Assembly (NCBI GenBank): GCA_963933115.1 | Contig: CAWVSL010000013.1 | Span: 1 to 61,615 of the forward strand | Origin: JALJPB01 sp963933115 | GTDB lineage: Bacteria; Pseudomonadota; Gammaproteobacteria; Enterobacterales; Alteromonadaceae | Reading direction: 5' to 3' | Length of the DNA stretch: 61,615 bases | Shown here: positions 8,757 to 17,289 of the stretch, one piece after another | Layout of the letters: each line of letters starts with the position of its first letter | How positions within the stretch are numbered: position 1 is the stretch's first letter | The notes under the pieces: generated by a model | Seen by the model: the letters and a program-made list of their open reading frames with translations, nothing else | The model's database searches: none | Told to the model about the DNA's origin: nothing | Translations under genes and position numbers: made by a program

Positions 8757-10022
8757 TTAATCAGTCAAGTGCTTAACTTTACTGCCCAAAAGGCCATAAT
8801 AGGCAATAAATAAGTAGCATATTATCGGAAGGAAAAATGACGCTTGTATACCAATACTATCGGCTAATACGCCTTGAATAAGCGGAATAATCGCTCCACC
8901 GACAATCGCTAAACATAAGATAGCAGAGCCTTGACTGGTGTGTTGACCCAAACTATTAATCGCTAAACTAAAAATGGTGGGAAACATAATTGAATTACAC
9001 AAACCTACCAATAAAATAGCCACCATAGCCAATGTACCGGTTGATAAAATAGCAACAAGGAGCAGAATAACCGCCAAGGCAGCATTGAAAGCTAAGGCCT
9101 TGCCCCCAGCAACTTTTTGCATAACTGCAGCACCAATAAAGCGGCCTACCATCGCGCCACCCCAATAATAGGCGATATATTTAGCCGCTTGAGACTCAGC
9201 TAGCCCTGCAATTTCAGGCTGCGCAAAAAAACTCACTAAAAAACTACCTATAGAGACTTCAGCCCCGACATAAACAAAGATACCCGCCGCACCTAATACC
9301 AGATGACGATATTGCCATGCACTGCCATTTACTGGCGATTTTTCACTCTCAGACTCATTTGTCACTGACATATTAGGTAACTTAAGCAAAGCAAAAATCG
9401 CTGCTAAAATTAATAGCATTGCCGCTAATAACACATAAGGCATCTGAACTGCGTCAGCTGAACCTTGCACCGAAATAGCGTCTGCGGCTTCGTTCAAAAT
9501 AAGCATCGCACCAAAATATGGCGCAATGGTTGTACCTAAAGAATTAAATGCTTGGGTCATCGTTAACCGAGAAGATGCCGTACTAGGCTTTCCTAGGATA
9601 CTGACATAGGGGTTTGCTGAAACTTGCAATAAGGTGATACCGCTAGCGAGAATAAATAAGGCTAATAAAAATAGTGGATAGCTGTGCATACTCGCCGCTG
9701 GATAGAAACTCAAACAACCAACAGCGGCAACAACTAAACCAATGACAATACCTTTTTGATAACCCAGTTTTTTAACAATTATCCCTGATGGGAGAGAAAC
9801 GATAAAATAGGCACTAAAGAAACAAAACTGAATCAACATCGCTTGACTGTAAGATAAATCAAAAACCCCTTTCAAATGGGGGATCAAAATATCATTTAAA
9901 CACGTTATAAAACCCCACATAAAAAAAAGTGTCGTGAGTGATGTCAAAGCAAAACGGTAATCACCGCTTTGATTGGCATTAATTGCTTGAGTAGTAGCAC
10001 TTGATGTTGGTGAAGAAGCCAT
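8757..10022 (-). CDS. MFS sugar importer, FucP/GluP type
   Basis: A 421-residue inner-membrane transporter with twelve predicted helices. The N-terminal half carries family features of FucP/GluP H+-sugar symporters: F-F-M-W-G-F-I-T-C-L-N-D and a later S-A-N-P-Y. The first about 20 residues are hydrophilic (S/T/A-rich) and cytoplasmic. It is the first gene of a leftward operon with the GH3 lipoprotein. Import of the glucose released by GH3 is therefore the simplest inferred role; fucose, galactose or glucosamine cannot be ruled out. AGGGA lies 6 nt before the ATG. The 5' untranslated region contains an unusual long hairpin (10052-10103). Confidence 0.85.
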   Translation of the reverse strand: MASSPTSSATTQAINANQSGDYRFALTSLTTLFFMWGFITCLNDILIPHLKGVFDLSYSQAMLIQFCFFSAYFIVSLPSGIIVKKLGYQKGIVIGLVVAAVGCLSFYPAASMHSYPLFLLALFILASGITLLQVSANPYVSILGKPSTASSRLTMTQAFNSLGTTIAPYFGAMLILNEAADAISVQGSADAVQMPYVLLAAMLLILAAIFALLKLPNMSVTNESESEKSPVNGSAWQYRHLVLGAAGIFVYVGAEVSIGSFLVSFFAQPEIAGLAESQAAKYIAYYWGGAMVGRFIGAAVMQKVAGGKALAFNAALAVILLLVAILSTGTLAMVAILLVGLCNSIMFPTIFSLAINSLGQHTSQGSAILCLAIVGGAIIPLIQGVLADSIGIQASFFLPIICYLFIAYYGLLGSKVKHLTD

Positions 10023-10051
10023 AAGTTCCCTGATATTCCAATTTCATTATG

Positions 10052-10115
10052 GTTAACCGACCATTATTCACTCAGTTTTTTGAGGAAATAATGGTCGATT
10101 AACTTTGTAATTATA
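10052..10115 (-). promoter_or_regulatory. Leftward -10 element and 5' hairpin of the importer mRNA
   Basis: On the minus strand TATAAT lies at 10115-10110, placing the start of transcription near 10103. The RNA would then begin with a hairpin: 17 nt (10103-10087) pair with 10068-10052, and an inner CTCA/TGAG stem caps it. One arm position differs so that it forms a U-G wobble in the leftward RNA but a C-A mismatch in the opposite RNA. The hairpin ends 30 nt before the start codon at 10022. Function could be mRNA stabilisation, protein binding or a DNA operator. Confidence 0.5.
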
Positions 10116-10153
10116 TAATAACCACCTTTGTTTTTAATGAAGAATAAAAGTGA

Positions 10154-10199
10154 TTGACCTGAACAAAATAAAGCACTAATCTCAATGTAAGCGCTTTCA
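10154..10199 (+). promoter_or_regulatory. GH1 promoter with LacI-type operator
   Basis: TGTAAGCGCTTTCA at 10186-10199 matches the GCGC-centred palindrome seen at 4932. Upstream, TTGACC (10154-10159) and a weak TAATCT (10177-10182) with 17-bp spacing could be the -35/-10 of the rightward GH1 operon. The operator would then cover the transcription start. The same repressor could also affect the leftward importer operon, whose -10 lies about 70 bp away. Confidence 0.55.
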
Positions 10200-10311
10200 T
10201 TCCTACTATTAAAAACTAACATTAACGATTTTTCAAGAATTTTATAGCTGCTTTTATATATATTTGTTACATGTCATATAATAATAAAAAATAACAAACA
10301 GGTAATATTTC

Positions 10312-11643
10312 ATGATAGGCAAGCTCACATTACCCAATAACTCGGCAATGTTAAGTCAAGACTTTACCTATGGCGTGGCAACAGCCTCATTTCAAATTGA
10401 AGGGGGTATCGAAAGCCGACTCCCTTGTATTTGGGATACTTTTTGTAGCAAACCTAACACCATTATTGATAAATCAAATGGTAACCTTGCCTGTGACCAT
10501 TTCAACCTTTGGCAACAAGATATAGAATTAATAGCGGCTTTAGGCGTTGATGCTTACCGATTATCAATATCATGGCCACGGGTCATACAGAAATCTGGAG
10601 AGCTTAATTCAGAAGGCGTCGCATTTTATCTCGCTATTTTAGAGAGCTTAAAAGCGAAAAAAATAAAAGCCTTTGTCACACTTTATCACTGGGATCTCCC
10701 CCAGCATTTAGAGGATAAAGGTGGTTGGTTAAACAGAGATACCGCTTATAAATTTAGTGAGTACACCGATAAAATTAGCCAAGCTTTTGGTGATCTCGTT
10801 TATTCTTATGCCACATTAAATGAACCCTTTTGTAGTGCATTTTTAGGATACGAAATCGGTATTCATGCACCTGGCATTATCGGTAAAGAGTTTGGTAAAA
10901 AAGCAGCACATCATTTATTGCTTGCCCATGGACTGGCGATGAAAGTGCTTGCTATAAACAGCCCAAACACCTTAAATGGTATTGTTCTTAACTTTACACC
11001 ATGTTATCCGGCAACTTCGAGTAAAGCCGATAAACACGCTAGCGATTTTGCTGACGATTATTTTAATCAATGGTATATAAAGCCTATTTATCATGGTGAG
11101 TACCCCGCAATATTAAATCAATTACCACTTGAGCATCATCCTGAAGTAAAAGAGGGCGATATGGAGATCATTTCACAACCCACTGACTTTTTAGGGGTGA
11201 ATTTCTATAGCAGAGCTATCTATAAAAGCATTGAAAATGAAAGATTTGAGCAAGTTGAACCTCCAGAGCCAAAAACAGATATTGGCTGGGAAATCTATCC
11301 ACAAGCGTTCAGTGAATTACTAGTAACATTAAATAATACTTACGACTTACCCCCTATTTATATTACTGAAAATGGTGCAGCAATGGCTGATAAAATTATT
11401 GACGGTAGTGTAAATGATCTCGATAGGGTAGATTATTACCAACAACATTTGAATTCAGTCAATAATGCCATTAAACAAGGCGTCAATGTACAAGGTTATT
11501 TTGCCTGGTCTTTGATGGACAATTTCGAGTGGGCAGAAGGCTATTCGAAACGTTTTGGTCTGGTTTATGTTGATTACGAAACTCAAAAAAGAATAATAAA
11601 AACAAGCGGCAATGCATATAAAGAGTTAATTTGTCGACGCTAA
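10312..11643 (+). CDS. Glycoside hydrolase family 1 beta-glucosidase
   Basis: A 443-residue cytoplasmic retaining beta-glucosidase without a signal peptide. The family signature F-T/S-Y-G-V-A-T-A-S-F-Q-I-E-G opens the domain. The acid/base is E171 in T-L-N-E-P and the nucleophile E353 in Y-I-T-E-N-G. The C-terminal W-S-L-M-D-N-F-E-W-A-E-G-Y motif is the usual glucose-binding stretch. Full length for GH1. CAGGTAA precedes the ATG. It starts a rightward operon with the GPH symporter, 45 bp downstream, implying hydrolysis of an imported beta-glucoside such as laminaribiose or gentiobiose (inference). Confidence 0.92.
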   Translation: MIGKLTLPNNSAMLSQDFTYGVATASFQIEGGIESRLPCIWDTFCSKPNTIIDKSNGNLACDHFNLWQQDIELIAALGVDAYRLSISWPRVIQKSGELNSEGVAFYLAILESLKAKKIKAFVTLYHWDLPQHLEDKGGWLNRDTAYKFSEYTDKISQAFGDLVYSYATLNEPFCSAFLGYEIGIHAPGIIGKEFGKKAAHHLLLAHGLAMKVLAINSPNTLNGIVLNFTPCYPATSSKADKHASDFADDYFNQWYIKPIYHGEYPAILNQLPLEHHPEVKEGDMEIISQPTDFLGVNFYSRAIYKSIENERFEQVEPPEPKTDIGWEIYPQAFSELLVTLNNTYDLPPIYITENGAAMADKIIDGSVNDLDRVDYYQQHLNSVNNAIKQGVNVQGYFAWSLMDNFEWAEGYSKRFGLVYVDYETQKRIIKTSGNAYKELICRR

Positions 11644-11688
11644 TAATTATAAAAAACACACAATTGATAAACATGGAGTCAGAACACT

Positions 11689-13017
11689 ATGGTTAGTATG
11701 AGAGAAAAAATAGCCTACGGATTAGGTGATACCGCCAGTAATATTATTTTCCAAACGGTAATGATGTTTTTATTACTTTTTTATACTGACGTTATGGGCT
11801 TATCGCCTGCTGCCGTTGGCACGATGTTTTTATTAGTGCGTATTATTGATGCCGTCACCGACCCTATCATGGGTAATATTGCCGATAATACAAAAACAAA
11901 ATGGGGCCAGTTTCGTCCTTACTTATTATGGCTCGCATTGCCTTTCGCTATTATTAGTATTCTTGCTTTTACTACCCCTGATATATCGGGCGAAAACAAA
12001 ATAATTTACGCTTTTGTCACTTATACCTTATTAATGATCGCCTACACAGCAATTAATATCCCTTATTGTGCATTAGGAGGGGTAATAACCGCTGATGCAA
12101 AAGAGCGCGTCACAGTGCAGTCCTATCGCTTTGTTTTTGGTATGTTAGGAGGGGTTATTGTTGCTGCGGCAACTATGCCTATGGTTGAATACTTTGGTAA
12201 TGGGGATAATGCTAAAGGTTATCAGATGACCATGATAGCGATGAGTTCTCTGGGTTTAGTCTTATTTTTATTATGTTTTCTTGGTACGAAAGAAAGAGTG
12301 AGCCTACCAGAAGATCAATCAAGTTCTTTTAAAGAGAATTTACAATCCTTATGGAAAAATGATCAATGGCGAATTTTATGTACTGCCTCATTGTTCTTGT
12401 TAACCGGACAAGTATTACGACTGACCTTAGCAGTGTATTATGTAAAATATTTCTTAGGCCGCGAAGACTTAATCACCTCATTTTTAACCTTAGGTGTTAT
12501 TGCTAGTATGGTAGGTTGTGCCGTCGCTCAGCCCTTAGCAAAACGAGTTTGTAAAATAAAAGCTTACATTGCCTTACAAGCAATTTCAGCCACTATCTGT
12601 TTATTTAGTTTTTTCATCGGTGAGGATCAAATTGTCTTAGCTTATGTTGCATTTATTGCTTGGAAATTCTTTTTAGATATGGCATCGCCACTGTTATGGG
12701 CAAAAATGGCAGATACCATAGATTACGGCCATAAAAAAACCGGTATTCGTATTACCGGTATGGTTTATTCAGGGGTCATCTTTTTTATTAAAATGGGTGT
12801 AGCCATCGGTGGTGCACTTGCCGGTTGGTTGTTAGCTTTTTATAACTACCAAGCTGATGTTGGACAAACGGAAGCCACTAAACAGGGAATATTATTATCT
12901 TTTACCGTATTACCCGCGTTAGGATCCTTCGTTGTCGCTTGGGTAATGAGAAAATACACCTTAACAGAGCAACAAATAGAGGATATTCAGGGCGAATTGA
13001 GTGGGTCAACCCGTTAA
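11689..13017 (+). CDS. GPH-family glycoside:cation symporter (MelB-like)
   Basis: A 442-residue inner-membrane transporter of about twelve helices. The N-terminal motif E-K-I-A-Y-G-L-G-D and the R-I-I-D-A-V-T-D-P-I-M-G stretch with cation-site Asp residues are hallmarks of the glycoside-pentoside-hexuronide:cation symporters. The GGAG at 11675 places the start at 11689. Lying between GH1 and a lacI gene, it most likely imports a beta-linked disaccharide with Na+ or H+. It belongs to a different MFS branch from the FucP-type importer of the divergent operon. Confidence 0.88.
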   Translation: MVSMREKIAYGLGDTASNIIFQTVMMFLLLFYTDVMGLSPAAVGTMFLLVRIIDAVTDPIMGNIADNTKTKWGQFRPYLLWLALPFAIISILAFTTPDISGENKIIYAFVTYTLLMIAYTAINIPYCALGGVITADAKERVTVQSYRFVFGMLGGVIVAAATMPMVEYFGNGDNAKGYQMTMIAMSSLGLVLFLLCFLGTKERVSLPEDQSSSFKENLQSLWKNDQWRILCTASLFLLTGQVLRLTLAVYYVKYFLGREDLITSFLTLGVIASMVGCAVAQPLAKRVCKIKAYIALQAISATICLFSFFIGEDQIVLAYVAFIAWKFFLDMASPLLWAKMADTIDYGHKKTGIRITGMVYSGVIFFIKMGVAIGGALAGWLLAFYNYQADVGQTEATKQGILLSFTVLPALGSFVVAWVMRKYTLTEQQIEDIQGELSGSTR

Positions 13018-13100
13018 GGTGTCTAAAATTATTTATTAATTTTGTCACTAACGAGTTTGATCAGTCCAAAAGAAAGGCTAAAGGTCAATTTAGGAAATAA

Positions 13101-14105
13101 ATGGCAACGATATACGAAGTATCTAAACTTGCTGGAGTATCACTGGCGACAGTATCACGGGTAACTAATAACAATACTCGCGTCAGTGATAAAACAAGAA
13201 AAAAAGTGGTTGATGCTATGGCTGAACTTGCTTACCGCCCCAACTCTATTGCCCAGTCACTTGCTTCAAACCGTTCTAATAGTATAGGCGTGATGGTATC
13301 AGAACTTAACGGCCCCTTTTTTGGCCAAATGATGGCAGGTATTGAAAAAGAACTGAGAGAAGCAGGCAAGCATGTCATTATCACAACGGGACAAAGCAAA
13401 GAAGACAAAGAAAAAGATGGCATTGAGTTTTTATTAAGTAGAAATTGCGATGCGTTAATTGTTCATATTGAAGCACTCAGTGATGAATACCTTAGAGGGC
13501 TCAACGAAGGTGATACCCCTGTCTATTTTATGAGTCGAACCGTTGAAGGTCTTCAAAATAATTGCATCAATTTAAATAATGAATTAGGTGGATATTTGGC
13601 GACACAAACCCTGATAGAACAGGGTCATAAACAGGTAGCTTATATTGCTGGACCACAATTTAAACCTGACTCTAAAGATAGATTCCTTGGTCACAAACGC
13701 GCTCTTAAAGAAAATAATATCGCGTTTGACCCTGACCTATATTTTGAAGGTGACTTTAAATGCGCTGGTGGACAAAATGGCATAAAGTCGTTACTAAATA
13801 AGCGTAAAATATTTTCTGCGCTAGTCTGTGCCAATGATGAAATGGCATCAGGTGCTATGACTTTCGCCCGAGAGCATGGCATTAAACTACCAGAAGAATT
13901 GTCTATTGTTGGTTTTGATAATATTATTTTTTCACAACATCTCTATCCTAAACTCACCACCGTAGATTACCCCGTATTTGAAATGGGCCAGATGACGGCT
14001 AAGTTAGTATTAAAAAATGTCTATCATCAAAATAAACTACAGATAACGCATTTTTTCGAACCAACGCTAATTACTCGAGATTCAGTGTCTAGTCTTTATA
14101 AATAA
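13101..14105 (+). CDS. LacI-family repressor (glucan locus, copy 2)
   Basis: A 334-residue LacI-type regulator: helix-turn-helix T-I-Y-E-V-S-K-L-A-G-V-S at the N terminus, hinge Y-R-P-N-S-I-A-Q-S-L, and a sugar-binding core. It is strongly similar along its length to the regulator at 4994-6007, so the two are paralogues that may bind similar GCGC-centred operators. It lies 83 bp after the GPH gene and probably ends that operon (GH1-GPH-LacI). AGGA lies before the ATG. No operator is visible directly upstream, unlike copy 1, so it is probably expressed from the GH1 promoter. Confidence 0.86.
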   Translation: MATIYEVSKLAGVSLATVSRVTNNNTRVSDKTRKKVVDAMAELAYRPNSIAQSLASNRSNSIGVMVSELNGPFFGQMMAGIEKELREAGKHVIITTGQSKEDKEKDGIEFLLSRNCDALIVHIEALSDEYLRGLNEGDTPVYFMSRTVEGLQNNCINLNNELGGYLATQTLIEQGHKQVAYIAGPQFKPDSKDRFLGHKRALKENNIAFDPDLYFEGDFKCAGGQNGIKSLLNKRKIFSALVCANDEMASGAMTFAREHGIKLPEELSIVGFDNIIFSQHLYPKLTTVDYPVFEMGQMTAKLVLKNVYHQNKLQITHFFEPTLITRDSVSSLYK

Positions 14106-14341
14106 GACTTACCTATTAAAAAAACATCATGAGTGTGTCCATAACATCGACAAGTAATGCCCCGTCAACACATGCGCTAATCATAACCTTGGTTAAGCGT
14201 TAATTAAGATTATGTTTTACCTCATTTTTTATATTTTTATAAAAAATTAAAAAGATAAAACCTGCCTTTTACAGGAGGTCGATAAGCTGTTACTGTATGG
14301 CTTGTTTAATAATTAATCGATTTTTTATAGGTGGGAATCAA

Positions 14342-15001
14342 ATGCAGTCAAATATGTCTTTATTCATTAATTTTTTCAAACAGTTATTCTCGAGTAAAAG
14401 CGAAGAGAATACGCAGGAGGTCAAGCCTGCGACAATTAAACGTCCGTTACCTTCGACGCCGATCAATACAATCGCTGATGAGGGAGAAAATTTAAATACC
14501 ATTACAGATGATCTAATGGATGAAAAAGAGAAAAACAAAAAGAGCCAAACAAACAGTACAAAGAAGTCAGCCGTTAAATTAACGACCCAACCTGAAACTA
14601 AAAAACAAAGTAAGGAGCCAGCAAAAGCCAAACCAATAAAAAAAGCTAAGTCTGTTTCAAAAGCTCAAAGCAAAACGTCTACTAAAACCATACCCACAAC
14701 GATCGTTTTAGATGATGCCAACAGTAGCCTAACAATCAAAAACAAACGTATTGTTGGTCACTGTAATAAGAGTCCAGCGTCATTTATTGTGACCCATATT
14801 GTTAAACCTGATCAAGAAAAGTTAAGAATGAATTTAGCACTAACGGGTTGGCAAAATGTTGAGGGCTTAAGTTTTGTTACGTACGATATTGCCAATGATG
14901 CCATTATTTTTTCGAAGAAGTCTGATAATAAAATGGTGGCTCAACTGAACGACGTATTGCTAGCTTGGGCTAGAGAGCTCAATAAAAATTATTATCTTTA
15001 A
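14342..15001 (+). CDS. Hypothetical protein, Lys/Ser/Thr-rich with C-terminal domain
   Basis: A 219-residue protein of unknown function. The start at 14342 is chosen because AGGTGG lies 7 nt upstream; an in-frame ATG at 14297 is 18 nt from its nearest ribosome-binding site. A short N-terminal amphipathic stretch (N-M-S-L-F-I-N-F-F-K-Q-L-F) is followed by a low-complexity basic linker (about residues 20-120, rich in K, S, T, P). A compact C-terminal region of about 85 residues has V-G-H-C-N-K-S-P-A-S-F-I-V and L-A-W-A-R-E-L. No family is recognised. It is transcribed alone, with a clear terminator after it. Confidence 0.6.
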   Translation: MQSNMSLFINFFKQLFSSKSEENTQEVKPATIKRPLPSTPINTIADEGENLNTITDDLMDEKEKNKKSQTNSTKKSAVKLTTQPETKKQSKEPAKAKPIKKAKSVSKAQSKTSTKTIPTTIVLDDANSSLTIKNKRIVGHCNKSPASFIVTHIVKPDQEKLRMNLALTGWQNVEGLSFVTYDIANDAIIFSKKSDNKMVAQLNDVLLAWARELNKNYYL

Positions 15002-15110
15002 ATAACCATAGCGTTAGTATCATTACAGACACTTATAACGCTGAAATGATATTTCCTATAATTTAATTTTATACTCGATAATAATTTTTACAGACGTTTT
15101 GTACCACATC

Positions 15111-15136
15111 AGCCTGTCATTAAGACAGGCTTTTTT
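15111..15136 (+). terminator. Intrinsic terminator
   Basis: AGCCTGTC (15111-15118), loop ATTAA, GACAGGCT (15124-15131), then further Ts to 15136. It ends the transcript of the orphan gene at 14342-15001, just before the convergent bifunctional beta-oxidation gene. Confidence 0.85.
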
Positions 15137-15141
15137 CAATT

Positions 15142-17232
15142 TCACAGAGACTCACTGAATAACTCAAAGTTAATGTCTGGCCATATTTTGTTCGCCATTT
15201 CATCAGCTAGCCCTTCCCTTAACTTTATAAGTTGTTTTTCAATATGGTTTTGTCCTATTTGCTTGGCTTGAAACATAGGGCCACCTTTAAACTGAGGAAA
15301 ACCATAACCGTGCAACCAAATAACATCGATATCTGAGCTTCTTTGCACTATACCTTCTTTCAACAAAGCAAAGCCTTCTGATATTAAGCCAAGTAGTGCC
15401 CGTTGAACAATTTGATCATCAGTAAAGGTCACCTGCTTGATGCCAAGCGCTTTTGCTTTTTCCTCAAGCAATAAGGCTACGGCGGGGCTGTATACTTTTA
15501 TCCCCTGATCATCATAATCATAAAAACCTGCCTTAGTTTTGCAGCCTAAGCGGTCAGCTTCAACTAGGGTCGCTGCTGCTCTAAAATAGCCTTTGTCATA
15601 GTCAGGAAATGGTTGAGCGCTTCGAGCACTGTGGCCAATATCAATACCCGATAAGTCTTGCACCGCTAGTGGTCCCATTGCCATGCCCCAATTGGTCATC
15701 GCATTATCTAGTTGTTCAACCTTTGCGCCTTCTAATAACATCTGCTGAATCTCGCGCCCGTACCTTGTATACATACGATTACCGGCAAAACCAAAACAGA
15801 CATTAACCAATACAGACACTTTTTTCAGTTGCTTACCAACTCGCATTGCGCTGGCAATAACTTGCTCGCTAGTTTTATCCGCTTTGACCACTTCTAAAAG
15901 CTTCATAATATTGGCAGGGCTGAAAAAATGCATACCGACAAGTTGCGCTGGACGGTTAATTGATAAAGCCATAGCATTGATATCTAAATAAGAGGTATTA
16001 GTAGCAAATATAGTTTCTGGTTTACAAATTTCAGTTAATTTTTTAAACAGCTGTTTTTTAAGCTCGATGTCCTCAAAAATAGCTTCCAGCACTAAATCAC
16101 AATTTTTTAAAGCTTGGTAATCAATACTGCCCGATAAGCTGGCAATACACTCATCAGCCCTAGTTTGACTCATTCGGCCGCTTTTAACATTAATGGCAAA
16201 ATTGTTTTTGATACGAATTAAACCAGCCTCAAGTGCTTCTGATGACTGTTCGACTAATTGGACATTAAAATTAGCCGATAAAAAACAGGTAGCAATACCC
16301 GAGCCCATATTTCCACCACCAATAATACCAACATTATTAACAACTAATGGCTCAGCATTAAGGGTAACCTTAGCGGCTTTTTTTTCTGCACCAAAGGCAT
16401 AAATTAAAGCCGCTGATTGCTCTGACCCTCGTAACATTAAAAACTGTTCACGTTCATAAGCCATACCATTTTTAATCGTCATAGCCTGTGTTTTATTCAA
16501 AACATCAAAAGCGACGATAGGTGCAACTTTTCCACGTGCTTTTTTTACAACCGCTATTTTCGCGGCTTGCCAATCAAAGTGTTCATCATTCATCACGATA
16601 TCACTAACAGGCCGAGGTATTAACTGGTTAGCCTTGATAAGTTGCTTGGCAAAACTTATAGCTTCATTGGCTAAATTGTCTTCAACAATCCTATCTATCA
16701 ACTTGGTATCGGTAAAATTAGTCATATTGATATGGCGACCAGAGGTGATCATCTCTACTGCTTTTTCTGGCCCAATAAGGTGCATTAATCTTTGTGTGCC
16801 TCCGGCACCAGGAATTAACCCCAAATTAACTTCAGGCAAGCCCACTACAGCGTTGCTTAATGCAACACGATAATGACAACTAAGCGCAACTTCAAAACCA
16901 CCACCGAGTGTGGTACCAAATAATGAAGCAATTACCGGTTTTGTACAATCCGCGATACGGTTGACAACATCAGGAAGAAATGGCGCTGTTGCTGGCTTTC
17001 CAAATTCTTTAATATCGGCACCAGCGATAAACGTTTTGCCCTCGCAGCGAAGTATAATGACCTTCACCTTGTGATTAGCTTCTAAACTTTCAATGGCCTT
17101 AACTAATCCAGCTCTCACTTGCTGAGATAATGCATTAACGGGTCGATAATTAATGGTGATGATAGCAATTGCGTTATTTAACTGAGTCTTGAATTCAACA
17201 GTAACAACTGGGTTAATATTTTCGATTGTCAT
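15142..17232 (-). CDS. Bifunctional enoyl-CoA hydratase / 3-hydroxyacyl-CoA dehydrogenase
   Basis: A 696-residue fusion. Residues about 10-200 form a crotonase domain with both catalytic Glu residues (G-G-G-F-E-V-A and L-P-E-V-N-L-G). Residues about 298-480 form the NAD-binding dehydrogenase domain (G-I-I-G-G-G-N-M-G-S-G-I-A) with catalytic His in G-M-H-F-F-S-P-A-N. The dehydrogenase C-terminal domains follow. It hydrates enoyl-CoA and oxidises the 3-hydroxyacyl-CoA. Length and architecture resemble the FadJ/peroxisomal multifunctional group. Being last in the paa operon (57 bp after paaX), it may do the PaaF/PaaH-type steps on the ring-opened product (inference). Confidence 0.85.
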   Translation of the reverse strand: MTIENINPVVTVEFKTQLNNAIAIITINYRPVNALSQQVRAGLVKAIESLEANHKVKVIILRCEGKTFIAGADIKEFGKPATAPFLPDVVNRIADCTKPVIASLFGTTLGGGFEVALSCHYRVALSNAVVGLPEVNLGLIPGAGGTQRLMHLIGPEKAVEMITSGRHINMTNFTDTKLIDRIVEDNLANEAISFAKQLIKANQLIPRPVSDIVMNDEHFDWQAAKIAVVKKARGKVAPIVAFDVLNKTQAMTIKNGMAYEREQFLMLRGSEQSAALIYAFGAEKKAAKVTLNAEPLVVNNVGIIGGGNMGSGIATCFLSANFNVQLVEQSSEALEAGLIRIKNNFAINVKSGRMSQTRADECIASLSGSIDYQALKNCDLVLEAIFEDIELKKQLFKKLTEICKPETIFATNTSYLDINAMALSINRPAQLVGMHFFSPANIMKLLEVVKADKTSEQVIASAMRVGKQLKKVSVLVNVCFGFAGNRMYTRYGREIQQMLLEGAKVEQLDNAMTNWGMAMGPLAVQDLSGIDIGHSARSAQPFPDYDKGYFRAAATLVEADRLGCKTKAGFYDYDDQGIKVYSPAVALLLEEKAKALGIKQVTFTDDQIVQRALLGLISEGFALLKEGIVQRSSDIDVIWLHGYGFPQFKGGPMFQAKQIGQNHIEKQLIKLREGLADEMANKIWPDINFELFSESL

Positions 17233-17289
17233 TGTTTTCTCTTTGATTTTTAAATTTTAATCTTTAGGTTATAAATTAACACGCTAGTC

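Noticed and set aside
14136..14212. 24-codon ORF after the second lacI
   Set aside because: No ribosome-binding site and no conserved features; the spacer looks non-coding.
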